Origin: Mycobacterium malmoense
GTDB taxonomy: Bacteria > Actinomycetota > Actinomycetes > Mycobacteriales > Mycobacteriaceae
Assembly (NCBI RefSeq): GCF_019645855.1
Contig: NZ_CP080999.1
Coordinates: 372,001 to 436,000, forward strand
DNA: 64,000 nt
Reading direction: 5' to 3'
Positions 18,326-26,474 of the stretch are shown here, in pieces (the stretch's first letter is position 1; every line of letters starts with the position of its first letter). Both the position numbers and the translations under genes were made by a program. The notes beneath the pieces were generated by a model. The model saw only the letters and a list, made by a program, of their open reading frames with translations. It was not told the DNA's origin and ran no database searches.

Positions 18326-18922
18326 ATGTCTGACGGCGAGCCCACCGAGCCACCGACCGGCGGGATCTTTTCCCACTACGGCATCGCGTCGACGGTCCTC
18401 GGCGCGCTGTCGGTCGCCGCGGTCTCGCTCGGCGCGACCGTCTGGTCCGCGCACCGCGACGAGGCGGGCGAACGCGCCTACCTGACCCGCGTCATGCAGG
18501 CCGCGGCCGACTGGACGGGTGTGCTGATCAACATGAACAGCGGCAACATCGACACCAGCCTGCAGCGGCTGCACGACGGGACCGTCGGCGAGCTCAACAC
18601 CGACTTCGACGCGGCCATGCAGCCCTACCGGCAGGTGGTGCAGAAGCTGCAGTCGCAAAGCGCCGGCCGGATCGACGCGGTGGCCATCGAAACGGTGCGC
18701 CACGACCCGGACACCCAGCCGGAGGGCGTAAGGCCTCCAAGAGAAATAGTCACCACCACGCTGCCGCCGTTCGCCAGCCGGATGGACGCGGTGATGTTGG
18801 TCGCGACGTCGGTCAGCGAGAACGCCGGCGCCAAGCCGCAGACGGTGCACTGGAGCTTGCGGCTCGACGTCTCCGACGTGGACGGCAAGCTGATGATCTC
18901 CGGGCTGGAATCGATCCGATGA
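18326..18922 (+). CDS. Mce-associated-type membrane protein (Rv0199-like)
   Basis: 198 residues: a short cytoplasmic N-terminus, one helix at about 18-42 (YGIASTVLGALSVAAVSLGA), then an extracytoplasmic domain. The pattern is that of Mce-associated or VirB8-like single-pass proteins: helix, then an alpha-helical stretch with ADWTGVLINMNSGNIDTSLQ, then a beta-rich end. It overlaps the next gene by 4 bp (ATGA). Its place between zmp1 and the mmpL11 locus is conserved in M. tuberculosis. A role in envelope transport is plausible but unproven. Confidence 0.8.
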   Translation: MSDGEPTEPPTGGIFSHYGIASTVLGALSVAAVSLGATVWSAHRDEAGERAYLTRVMQAAADWTGVLINMNSGNIDTSLQRLHDGTVGELNTDFDAAMQPYRQVVQKLQSQSAGRIDAVAIETVRHDPDTQPEGVRPPREIVTTTLPPFASRMDAVMLVATSVSENAGAKPQTVHWSLRLDVSDVDGKLMISGLESIR

Positions 18923-19602
18923 GAAACCTGTGGCGGCTTTTGGCCTTCGACATCGTGGCGCCGCTGGCCGCGATCGCCGCGCTGCTGGCGATCGGAGTGG
19001 TGCTCGGCTGGCCGCTGTGGTGGGTGTCGGCCTGTTCGGTGCTGGTGCTGCTGATCGTCGAGGGCATGGGCGTCAATTTCTGGCTGCTGCGCCGCGATTC
19101 GGTCAGCGTCGGCACCGACGACGACGCGCCGGGGCTGCGCCTGGCTGTGGTCTTCCTGTGCGCGGCCGCCCTGTGCGCGGCGGTGCTGACCGGGTTCACG
19201 CACTGGACGAGGCCGGACCGCGACTTCGACAAGGATTCCCGAGAGGTGGTCCGGATCGCCACGGGGACGGCCGAGACGATGGCGTCGTTCACCCCGGGCG
19301 CCCCGACAACCGGCATCGACCGGGCCGCCGCGATGATGGTGCCGGAGCGGGCGGCCGCGTTCAAGGAGCAGTACAACAAGTCCAGCGCCGATCTGGCCCA
19401 GCACAACGTCACCGCACAGGCCACCACGTTGGCGGCCGGCGTCGAGGCCCTCGGGCCGTCGGCGGCCAGCGTGGCCGTGATCCTGCGGGTAACCCAGACC
19501 GCGCCCGGCCAGCCGGCCAGTCAGGCGGCGCCCGCGCTGCGGGTGACGCTGACCAAGCGCGGCGGCGACTGGCTGGTGTCGGATTTGGCGCCGGTCCGCT
19601 AG
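18919..19602 (+). CDS. Membrane protein (Rv0200-like)
   Basis: 227 residues. Two helices come at the N-terminus (about 10-30 and 32-56) and a third at about 74-95. The C-terminal domain resembles that of the preceding protein in layout: helical start (RDFDKDSREVVRIATGTAET) and a beta-rich end closing with GGDWLVSDLAPVR. The SALxPV-like final strand is typical of Mce-associated proteins. It is translationally coupled to the Rv0199-like gene. It converges with the Rv0201c-like gene, with 4 bp between stops. Confidence 0.8.
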   Translation: MRNLWRLLAFDIVAPLAAIAALLAIGVVLGWPLWWVSACSVLVLLIVEGMGVNFWLLRRDSVSVGTDDDAPGLRLAVVFLCAAALCAAVLTGFTHWTRPDRDFDKDSREVVRIATGTAETMASFTPGAPTTGIDRAAAMMVPERAAAFKEQYNKSSADLAQHNVTAQATTLAAGVEALGPSAASVAVILRVTQTAPGQPASQAAPALRVTLTKRGGDWLVSDLAPVR

Positions 19603-19606
19603 CGGA

Positions 19607-20131
19607 TCAGTTGGATTCGGGCGACCGTGCGGACTTCACCTTGACGAACCGATCCGACAGCCGACGCATCCGGATCATCAGCGACGCCGACGGGCTGGTG
19701 CTGCCGTCGAGGTAGGCGGCCAGGTCCTCGGGAGCCACCCCGATGCGGGACGCGAATTCCTGTTGGTCGAGCCCGGACCGGTCGATCAGTAGCCGCACGT
19801 GACGGGCCACCTCGGCGCGTTCATTGGCCTCCAGGTGGGTGCGGGCGCGCTCCAGCACCTCCCACAGCGCCTTGGAGATGCCGTAGGGCCGCGTCCCCTC
19901 GAGCACCTCTTCGACCTGGCGGGCGGTGCGCCCGTACGGGTCGCGTTTCAGCGCGGCGGCGATGCGCTTCCAGGTGTCGATGTCGCCGCCCTGCAGCGCC
20001 GACCGGATGGCGGCCGTCGACCAGAACTCCACCGGCTGGTCGGAATCCTGAAAGGGCCCGGAAGGCCCGCGCTGTTCGCTGGCGGGCCGCCGGGGTGGCG
20101 GTGCCTGGCGCCGTTCGGATGCCAACGTCAC
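19607..20131 (-). CDS. Helix-turn-helix protein (Rv0201c-like)
   Basis: 174 residues from GTG 20131, overlapping the mmpL11 stop by 4 bp, so it is translationally coupled to mmpL11. The first 30 residues are basic and proline-rich. A middle helical domain follows (WSTAAIRSALQGGDIDTWKR). The C-terminal 50 residues read as an XRE-like helix-turn-helix: LLIDRSGLDQQEFASRIGVA then EDLAAYLDGSTSPSASLM. A DNA-binding role, possibly regulatory for the mmpL11 locus, is inferred from this fold only. Confidence 0.78.
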   Translation of the reverse strand: MTLASERRQAPPPRRPASEQRGPSGPFQDSDQPVEFWSTAAIRSALQGGDIDTWKRIAAALKRDPYGRTARQVEEVLEGTRPYGISKALWEVLERARTHLEANERAEVARHVRLLIDRSGLDQQEFASRIGVAPEDLAAYLDGSTSPSASLMIRMRRLSDRFVKVKSARSPESN

Positions 20132-23100
20132 CTCGCCTCCTCCAGCATCGCCACGGCCACCGACAGGCAGCGCTGCCTGACCGCGTCCCAGTCCGCCTTG
20201 GCGTCGGGTTCCGACCATTGGTCGTCACTGAAATCGCAGGGATGTGGGTCCGCGAGCCGCCGGACCAACTGGGTGGCGATCCATTGCTGCCTGGGCGTTT
20301 GACAACAGTAATACTTGTCCATCCCGGCCAGCACCACGGCGGCGGTCTCGGGCTCTACCGTTTCGACCATGTCAGCAAAGTCGGCGTAATCGCGGCTGCT
20401 GTTACGGCACATGATCAGGTAGCCCTTGAGACGCAGCGTTTCGGCGCCGGTCGGGACGAGCAGCCGGTCGCCGGTGGGCAGTTGCACGTGGGTGGTCTCC
20501 ACCGGGCTGCGCCGTTCGTACGTCGGCCGGTCGGTGGTGTCGGTCTCCAAGTCGGTCTCGAGCGCGTCGATGGCGACCGAGAGCCGTCCCCGCCACAGGG
20601 TGACGGGATGGACCGGCCGGTCGCTCCCGGCGATCGCCCTGGCAATGCCGTTGCGCGACGCCAGGCCGCCGACCAGCTTCTTTGCCCCCGAGTTACCGTT
20701 GGTGCCGGTCTTGGCTTCGGCCGGGGCCCCGGCGCCCTCGTCGCTGATGTCGACCTGGTGGGGGATCTGCCCGGGGCCCTGGCCTCGATCCTGCTGTTCA
20801 GGGCCGCCCGGGGTCTCCTTGCCGTTGCGTCCACAGCCGGTGAAGGCGAGCGGGTCGGCCACGCAAATGGCGTCGGGCGCCAGGTGCTTGAGCTTCGCGG
20901 CCGACTTGAGCACCATCCGCAGGTCGGCACTGGGCGCCGTCAGCGCCGAGATGTCGTCGGGAATGACCACGATGTCGCTGAGGTCGACCTCGGGCAGCGG
21001 CCGGTCGAAGTCGACTGACGGCAGCATGCGGGACAGCCACCGGGGCAGCCACCAGTTCCACTGGGCGAACATCGCCATCAGCGCCGGGACCAGGACAAGC
21101 CGCACCACGGTGGCGTCCACCGCGATGGCGACGGCGCACGCCACGCCGATCTCGGCGACCAGCGGCATGCCGGCGAACGCGAAGCCGATGAACACCGCGA
21201 TCATGATCAGGGCCGCGCTGGTGATCGTGCGGGCGCTGGTGCTCACGCCGTACGCCACCGCGTCACGGGTGTTCCCCGAGTGCAGGAAGCGTTCCCGGAT
21301 GCGGGTGAGCAGGAAGATCTCGTAGTCCATCGACAAGCCGAAGGTCATCGCCAGCACCAGCGGGGGAACGGTGCTGTCGATCGAGCTGATCCGGGTGAAA
21401 CCGAGATCCTGCAGCCAGCCCCACTGGAAAACCATCACCAGGCTGCCGTAGGCGGCCGCGACCGACAGCAGCGTCATCAGCACGCCCTTGAACGCCAAGA
21501 ACGCCGAGTGGATCGAGATCAACAGCATCACGAACGCGATCAGCGCGACGAACACCAGCACCAGCGGCTCGGTCGCCGACACCCGGTCGTCGAAATCCTT
21601 GATCAGCGCGGTCGGTCCGCCGACATCCACGCGCGCCGTTCCCGCGTCGGGAATCTTGGGCAGCTGCGTGCGCATCCAGCCGACGGTGTCCCGGGCCGCC
21701 ATGTCCTCGGGATCGACCGACAACACCGCGGACAGCAGGGCGCTGCCGTTGTCCTCGGCGAATTGCGGCGGCGACACCGAGACGAGGTGGGGAGCCTGCG
21801 TCATCCGCTGGCGGATCGCGGCGATCGTCTGGCTGTGCTCGGGTGAGGCCGCGCCGCCGTCGGGAAAGGTGATCAGCACCTGGATCGGGCCCAGCGCGCC
21901 GGGCCCGAGCGCCTGGGCCGCCGCGGCCACCCCGGCGCGGATCTCGTGGGAGGAGTCGAACTGGCGCAGCAGGCTGTTGCCGAGCACCATCGATGCCGCC
22001 GGCACGGCCATGACGAGCAGCACCACCGACGCCGCCACCGCGGATACCCACGGCCGGCGCATCACCCGTCCGATCCACCGGTTCCAGAACCGGGACTGGG
22101 TGCTCTCCGGCCGCCGCGACCAGTGCAGCAGGCGTGACCTCTTGGCGGCCGACCGCCCGAACGTCGCCAACACGGCCGGCGTCAGCGTGGCCGACGTCAG
22201 CATCGCCACCGCGACGGCCATGATCGCCCCGGTGGCCATCGACTTCAGCGCCGGGGTGTTGATGATGTAGATGCCGGTGAGGGAGGCGACGACGGTCGCC
22301 CCGGACAGCACCACCGCGAGCCCGGACGTGGCCATCGCGGCGTCCACGGCCTCGGTCGGCTGGCGGCCGGAGCGCAGTTCCTCGCGGAAGCGCATCAGGA
22401 TGAACAGCGAATAGTCGACGGCGAGCGCGATCCCGAACATCGACACCGTCGACGTCACGAACACCGACATGGTGGTGTATTCCGAGAGCAGATAGACCAG
22501 GCCCATGGTGACCACGACCGTGCAGACGCCGAGGGCCAGCGGGATCGCCGCGGCGGCCAGCGAACCGAACACCGCCAGCAAGACGATCAGGATGATCGGC
22601 AGGTTCCAGCGTTCCGCGGCGGCGATGTCGTGCTTGGTGTTGGCCGCCGCGGCGGCGCTGAGCGCGCCCTGCCCGATGACGTAGAGCCGCACCCGGCCGT
22701 TCGCGGTCTGGCCCGGCTGGTCGCCCCTGACGCCAACCTTTTCGCGCAGCTTCTTGGCGACGTCACTGGTGCCCGAGTTGCGGGCGTCCAGCCGCAGCGA
22801 CACCACGTACGGCCGGTCGGGTTGCGGCGGCCGCTGGGCGGGGTTGGGCGCCTCCGTCACGCCGGGGAACTCGCCGGCGATCCGCCTCAGCAGCGCGACC
22901 GCGTCGTTGATGTCCTGGTAGCTGGCGTCCGGGCGGGGCGCCGCCACCAGCGCTAACGAGGACGCGCCCTGGTCGTGGTAGAGATCCTCGAGCTGGTCGT
23001 GCACCGCCAGCGACTGCGAGCCGGCCACGTCGAAACCACCGCCGGTGAGATTGCCGGCCTGCGTCATCGCCAGATAGATCGCCGGCACCAATGCCAGCAA

Positions 23101-23157
23101 CCAGCCTGTGAAGACCAACCAGCGGTGCTTACGCAGGCTGCGGCTGAGGCGCATCAT
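20128..23157 (-). CDS. mmpL11: RND-family lipid transporter MmpL11
   Basis: About 1009 residues from ATG 23157 (MMRLSRSL, the family start; ATG 23154 is adjacent). The RND layout is clear: helix 1 at the N-terminus, a porter domain, five helices, helix 7, a second porter domain and a second helix bundle. Proton-relay candidates are the Asp-Tyr pairs in ALAVDYSLFILMR and LSMDYEIFLLTR. A cytoplasmic C-terminal extension of about 280 residues follows. MmpL11 exports mycolic-acid-type wax and triacylglycerol lipids and, with MmpL3, takes part in haem uptake. The haem carrier gene lies divergently across a 341-bp gap, and the Rv0201c-like gene follows it. Confidence 0.95.
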   Translation of the reverse strand: MMRLSRSLRKHRWLVFTGWLLALVPAIYLAMTQAGNLTGGGFDVAGSQSLAVHDQLEDLYHDQGASSLALVAAPRPDASYQDINDAVALLRRIAGEFPGVTEAPNPAQRPPQPDRPYVVSLRLDARNSGTSDVAKKLREKVGVRGDQPGQTANGRVRLYVIGQGALSAAAAANTKHDIAAAERWNLPIILIVLLAVFGSLAAAAIPLALGVCTVVVTMGLVYLLSEYTTMSVFVTSTVSMFGIALAVDYSLFILMRFREELRSGRQPTEAVDAAMATSGLAVVLSGATVVASLTGIYIINTPALKSMATGAIMAVAVAMLTSATLTPAVLATFGRSAAKRSRLLHWSRRPESTQSRFWNRWIGRVMRRPWVSAVAASVVLLVMAVPAASMVLGNSLLRQFDSSHEIRAGVAAAAQALGPGALGPIQVLITFPDGGAASPEHSQTIAAIRQRMTQAPHLVSVSPPQFAEDNGSALLSAVLSVDPEDMAARDTVGWMRTQLPKIPDAGTARVDVGGPTALIKDFDDRVSATEPLVLVFVALIAFVMLLISIHSAFLAFKGVLMTLLSVAAAYGSLVMVFQWGWLQDLGFTRISSIDSTVPPLVLAMTFGLSMDYEIFLLTRIRERFLHSGNTRDAVAYGVSTSARTITSAALIMIAVFIGFAFAGMPLVAEIGVACAVAIAVDATVVRLVLVPALMAMFAQWNWWLPRWLSRMLPSVDFDRPLPEVDLSDIVVIPDDISALTAPSADLRMVLKSAAKLKHLAPDAICVADPLAFTGCGRNGKETPGGPEQQDRGQGPGQIPHQVDISDEGAGAPAEAKTGTNGNSGAKKLVGGLASRNGIARAIAGSDRPVHPVTLWRGRLSVAIDALETDLETDTTDRPTYERRSPVETTHVQLPTGDRLLVPTGAETLRLKGYLIMCRNSSRDYADFADMVETVEPETAAVVLAGMDKYYCCQTPRQQWIATQLVRRLADPHPCDFSDDQWSEPDAKADWDAVRQRCLSVAVAMLEEAR

Positions 23158-23498
23158 GAGCTGCTGGATTTCTTCGCTCCCCGGTATCTCGCGCAACGCG
23201 TGCAGGCGAGAATACCGCAGCAGCCTGTGGATTATGTCGGCTTATCTGGTTCCTGAGCTGCAAAGACACGGATGTTGCCGAGACGCTGCCAAGTCGTTGT
23301 GAACCGGTGACCAACCGGGATTTCGGTCACACGAGGCGGCGGTGGCTTGGCAGTGACCGGGCCGGGGATGGCAGGATGTCGAAGGGCCGCGGGGAATCGG
23401 GAATTCCGGGGGACTTCCGCAACGCAGAGCCATCTATCGCAGCCGTTCGCGGGGCGTCAGGACCGGGCGCACCTGCGCAAACTCCTAAGGAGTGATCC
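23158..23498. other. Intergenic region, mmpL11 / Rv0203-like promoters
   Basis: This 341-bp gap separates two divergent genes and should hold both promoters. I see no convincing ORF. Features are an interrupted inverted repeat GTGACC...GGTCAC at about 23307-23330, an 8-bp GGAATTCC palindrome near 23400, and a strong AAGGAG ribosome site just before ATG 23499. No iron-box sequence was recognised. Confidence 0.5.
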
Positions 23499-23978
23499 AT
23501 GACGACAGGAACCAGGCTCTTCGCGGGGCTGATCGCCACCGCGGTGCCCGGCGCCGCCATCGCGGTGCTGGCGGGGCCGCCGGCGACCGGTGCCGCCGAT
23601 CCGTGCGCGGCCAGTGAAGTGGCCAGGACGATCGGTTCGGTCGCCAAGTCGATGGGCGACTACCTGGACTCGCATCCAGAGACCAACCAGACGATGACCT
23701 CGATGCTGCAGCAGCAGGCGGGACCGCAATCGTTGACCGGGTTGAAGTCGTACTTCGAGGCCAACCCCAAGGTTGCCGGCGACATGACGTCGATCGCCCA
23801 GCCGTTGAGCAACCTTTCGCTGCAGTGCAAGCTACCGATCTCGCCCACCCAGGCAATGGGAATGCTGCAGCAGGCGCAGGGCGCAGCGGGCGCGCTGCCG
23901 ATGGGCGGCACGGGCGGCACCCCGCCCGCGGGGACCAACCCGCTTCCCGGTCCGCCGCGGGGCAACACCGTCGGCTAA
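23499..23978 (+). CDS. Secreted haem-binding protein (Rv0203-like haemophore)
   Basis: 159 residues. A signal peptide ends near residue 33 (AGPPATGAADPC). The mature part is helical, with the cysteine pair Cys36 and Cys110 likely bridged. Of the haem ligands reported for Rv0203 (Tyr59, His63, His89), the first two are kept as Tyr55 and His59 in MGDYLDSHPETN. The position equivalent to His89 (LKAHF in my memory of Rv0203) is Tyr85 here (LKSYF). A Gly/Pro-rich tail of about 35 residues extends beyond the M. tuberculosis protein (136). The carrier is thought to pass haem to MmpL3 and MmpL11, and mmpL11 is the divergent neighbour. Its stop overlaps the convergent Rv0204c-like gene by 4 bp. Confidence 0.88.
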   Translation: MTTGTRLFAGLIATAVPGAAIAVLAGPPATGAADPCAASEVARTIGSVAKSMGDYLDSHPETNQTMTSMLQQQAGPQSLTGLKSYFEANPKVAGDMTSIAQPLSNLSLQCKLPISPTQAMGMLQQAQGAAGALPMGGTGGTPPAGTNPLPGPPRGNTVG

Positions 23979-25195
23979 CTGCGGCTTCCACCGCCTTCCG
24001 GATCGCGATCGGGCGGCGGCAACGGGCCCTGCAGGGCCGTCTCGGAGGGGTCGCTCTGGTGCCGCACCACGGGCAGGGGACCGGTAATCGGCTCGACGTC
24101 GTCCGAGTCGGCGATGTTCTCGGTGCGGAAGACGAAAAAGAACACCACCCAACCGACGGCGGCGATGAGTAACCAGCTGATCAGCCGGTAAATCAGCATC
24201 GCCGAGATGGCACTGGGCAACGACATGCCGCTGGAGACCAGGCCGGGCACCAGCACCGCCTCGACGACCAGCAGCCCGCCCGGCATCAGCGGTATCGTGC
24301 CGACCGCCCGCGCGGCCGCATAGGCCACCGTCAACCCCGCGACCGAAGCGTGGTCGCCGGCGGCGTAGGCGGCGAAGCCGAGGCAGGCCACGTCGGCGAT
24401 CCAGTTGAACAGCGACCAACCGAACGCCACGCTCAGGTCGCGCCGGCCCAGGCTCACCGATTCGAGCTGCATGAGCGTCTCGCGCCACTTGTCCAGACCG
24501 GTGTCCGCCGGCCTGCCGCGAATCGAGTTGACCCACGACAAAACCCGGCAGCCGATTCCGTCGATCAGCTCCGGCCGTGACGCCACCGCCTGGGCAAGGA
24601 GCAACAACGCGACGAAACCGCCGAGCGTGAACAGCAAGGAGAACGGATTGTTCTTGGCGCCCAGGAAGAAAGCTCCGCCCAAGCCGAGCAGCGCCAATCC
24701 CACCGCCTGCAGCACACCCGACATCACCAGCTGCCACGAGGCCACCACCGTCGAGGCGCCCCAGATCCGCTGTTGACGCAGCAAAAACGTGGCCGACAGC
24801 ACCGGTCCGCCGGGCAGCGTGGTGCTCAGCGAGTTGGCGGCATAGAACGCGGCTTCCGATCGAAGTTGCTTGACGTGCACGCCGGCCGATTTCAACAGGG
24901 TGCGCTGGATCTGGGCGAAGCTGTGCATCGATGCGGCCGCCGCCAGCACCGCCGCGAGCAACCACCACCAGTTGGCCTCGTACATGCTCATCCAGGCCTT
25001 GGCTAGCTGATCCCAGCCCAGTGCGACCTCGACGGCAAGCACGACGGCGACGATCGCGAGGATCACCCATCGCACCCACCAGTACTTGCCGCGCGTTGTC
25101 TGTTCACGCGGCAAGTGGAGCTTGCGGGCGGGTGCGTCGTGCGACACGTGCTTTAGGGTAACCGCGCAGGTGGCGCGGCCATCGAGGCGTGGCAC
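23975..25195 (-). CDS. Lysylphosphatidylglycerol synthase-type membrane protein (Rv0204c-like)
   Basis: 406 residues from GTG 25195; GTG 25147 would give 390. It has about eight membrane helices and belongs to the UPF0104 / LPG-synthase transmembrane superfamily. Typical stretches are AAFYAANSLSTTLPGGPVLS and AYAAARAVGTIPLMPGGLLV followed by VVEA, both conserved in this family. There is no synthetase domain, so a flippase-like or lipid-handling role is more likely than aminoacyl transfer. The cytoplasmic C-terminal 45 residues are Pro- and Asp-rich. It is divergent from the Rv0205-like gene. Confidence 0.82.
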   Translation of the reverse strand: MPRLDGRATCAVTLKHVSHDAPARKLHLPREQTTRGKYWWVRWVILAIVAVVLAVEVALGWDQLAKAWMSMYEANWWWLLAAVLAAAASMHSFAQIQRTLLKSAGVHVKQLRSEAAFYAANSLSTTLPGGPVLSATFLLRQQRIWGASTVVASWQLVMSGVLQAVGLALLGLGGAFFLGAKNNPFSLLFTLGGFVALLLLAQAVASRPELIDGIGCRVLSWVNSIRGRPADTGLDKWRETLMQLESVSLGRRDLSVAFGWSLFNWIADVACLGFAAYAAGDHASVAGLTVAYAAARAVGTIPLMPGGLLVVEAVLVPGLVSSGMSLPSAISAMLIYRLISWLLIAAVGWVVFFFVFRTENIADSDDVEPITGPLPVVRHQSDPSETALQGPLPPPDRDPEGGGSRS

Positions 25196-25306
25196 CGACT
25201 GTGTCGTCGTCGTAACCGGATCGTGCCGGCCGCAACGGCCGCCGGAGGCCGCAGCCGCCCCCGAAACGGCCGTTGGGCGGCCATCGGGGCCAGATAGGCT
25301 GGCCAG

Positions 25307-26461
25307 ATGTCAGCAAACCCCGATTCCGCCTCGGTCGAACCCCTTGTCCGCAAGGCCGCGGCCTGGGCGTGGCGTTTGCTTGTCATCCTGGCCGCGGCGG
25401 TCGCCCTGCTGTGGGTCGTGAAAAAGCTCGAGATCATCGTCGTCCCGGTGTTGCTGGCATTGATGATCAGCGCTTTGCTGGTGCCGGCGGTCGACTGGTT
25501 GGACCGGCGGGGCCTGCCGCGCGGTGCCGCGGTGATGCTGGTCTTGCTGGGCGGATTCGCGATCCTGGGCGGCATCCTGGCGTTCGTCATCATCCAGTTC
25601 GTCTACGGTTTGCCCGATCTGACCGAGCAGGTGACCCGAAGCATCGACTCCACCCGCAGGTGGCTGATCGAAGGGCCGATGCATTTGCGCGGCGAACAGA
25701 TCGACAACGCCGGTAACGCCGCCATCCAGGCGCTGCACAACAACCAGGCCAAGCTGACCAGCGGCGCGCTGGCCACCGCGGCCACCATCACCGAGGTGGT
25801 CACGGCGGCCGTGTTGGCGCTGTTCACCTTGATTTTCTTCCTCTATGGCGGCCGCAACATCTGGCAGTACGTGACGAAAATCTTCCCCGTCACCGTCCGG
25901 GAGCGGGTGCGGGAGGCGGGGCACGCCGGATACGGGTCGCTCATCGGGTACGTGCGGGCGACGTTCCTGGTCGCCCTGACCGACGCCGCGGGCGTCGGCA
26001 CCGGGCTGGCGATCATGGGCATCCCGCTGGCCCTGCCGCTGGCCTCACTGGTGTTTCTCGGCGCCTTCATCCCGCTGGTGGGTGCCGTGATCGCCGGCTT
26101 TCTCGCCGTGGTCGTGGCCCTGCTGGCGAAGGGGTTCGTCTACGCGCTGATCACGCTGGGTTTGCTGATCGCAGTCAACCAACTCGAGGCGCATTTGCTG
26201 CAGCCGCTGGTGATGGGTCGCGCGGTGTCGATCCATCCGCTCGGGGTGGTGCTGGCCATTTCCACCGGCGGGGTGCTCGCCGGGATCGTCGGCGCCTTGC
26301 TGGCCGTCCCGACGGTCGCGTTCCTCAACAACGCGATACAGGTGCTGCTCGCCGCGGATCCGTCCGCCGAAGCCGAGAAGCAGACCGAAGGCGCCAATGC
26401 CGATGAGGCCGGGGTGATCGTCCAGGCGAAGCCGGACGAGCCCGGCGAGGAGCCCGACTGA
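25307..26461 (+). CDS. AI-2E family transporter (Rv0205-like)
   Basis: 384 residues. The family plan is visible: two N-terminal helices (about 24-40 and 43-60), an RRGLPRGAAVMLVLL helix, a soluble segment at about 100-155, then four to five helices. Family motifs are LASLVFLGAFIPLVGAVIAG and LEAHLLQPLVMGRAVSIHPL. These proteins are named for quorum-signal export in some bacteria, but most members have other or unknown substrates, some being Na+/H+ antiporters. The charged tail (about 345-384) is longer than in Rv0205 (367). There is little room for an SD before ATG 25307, so leaderless translation is possible. Confidence 0.85.
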   Translation: MSANPDSASVEPLVRKAAAWAWRLLVILAAAVALLWVVKKLEIIVVPVLLALMISALLVPAVDWLDRRGLPRGAAVMLVLLGGFAILGGILAFVIIQFVYGLPDLTEQVTRSIDSTRRWLIEGPMHLRGEQIDNAGNAAIQALHNNQAKLTSGALATAATITEVVTAAVLALFTLIFFLYGGRNIWQYVTKIFPVTVRERVREAGHAGYGSLIGYVRATFLVALTDAAGVGTGLAIMGIPLALPLASLVFLGAFIPLVGAVIAGFLAVVVALLAKGFVYALITLGLLIAVNQLEAHLLQPLVMGRAVSIHPLGVVLAISTGGVLAGIVGALLAVPTVAFLNNAIQVLLAADPSAEAEKQTEGANADEAGVIVQAKPDEPGEEPD

Positions 26462-26474
26462 GGTTCTGAAACGC

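Noticed and set aside
16637..18922. A 761-codon plus-strand open frame opposite zmp1
   Set aside because: Only its last part (from 18326) is real, the Rv0199-like gene in the same frame. The rest is a shadow of zmp1.
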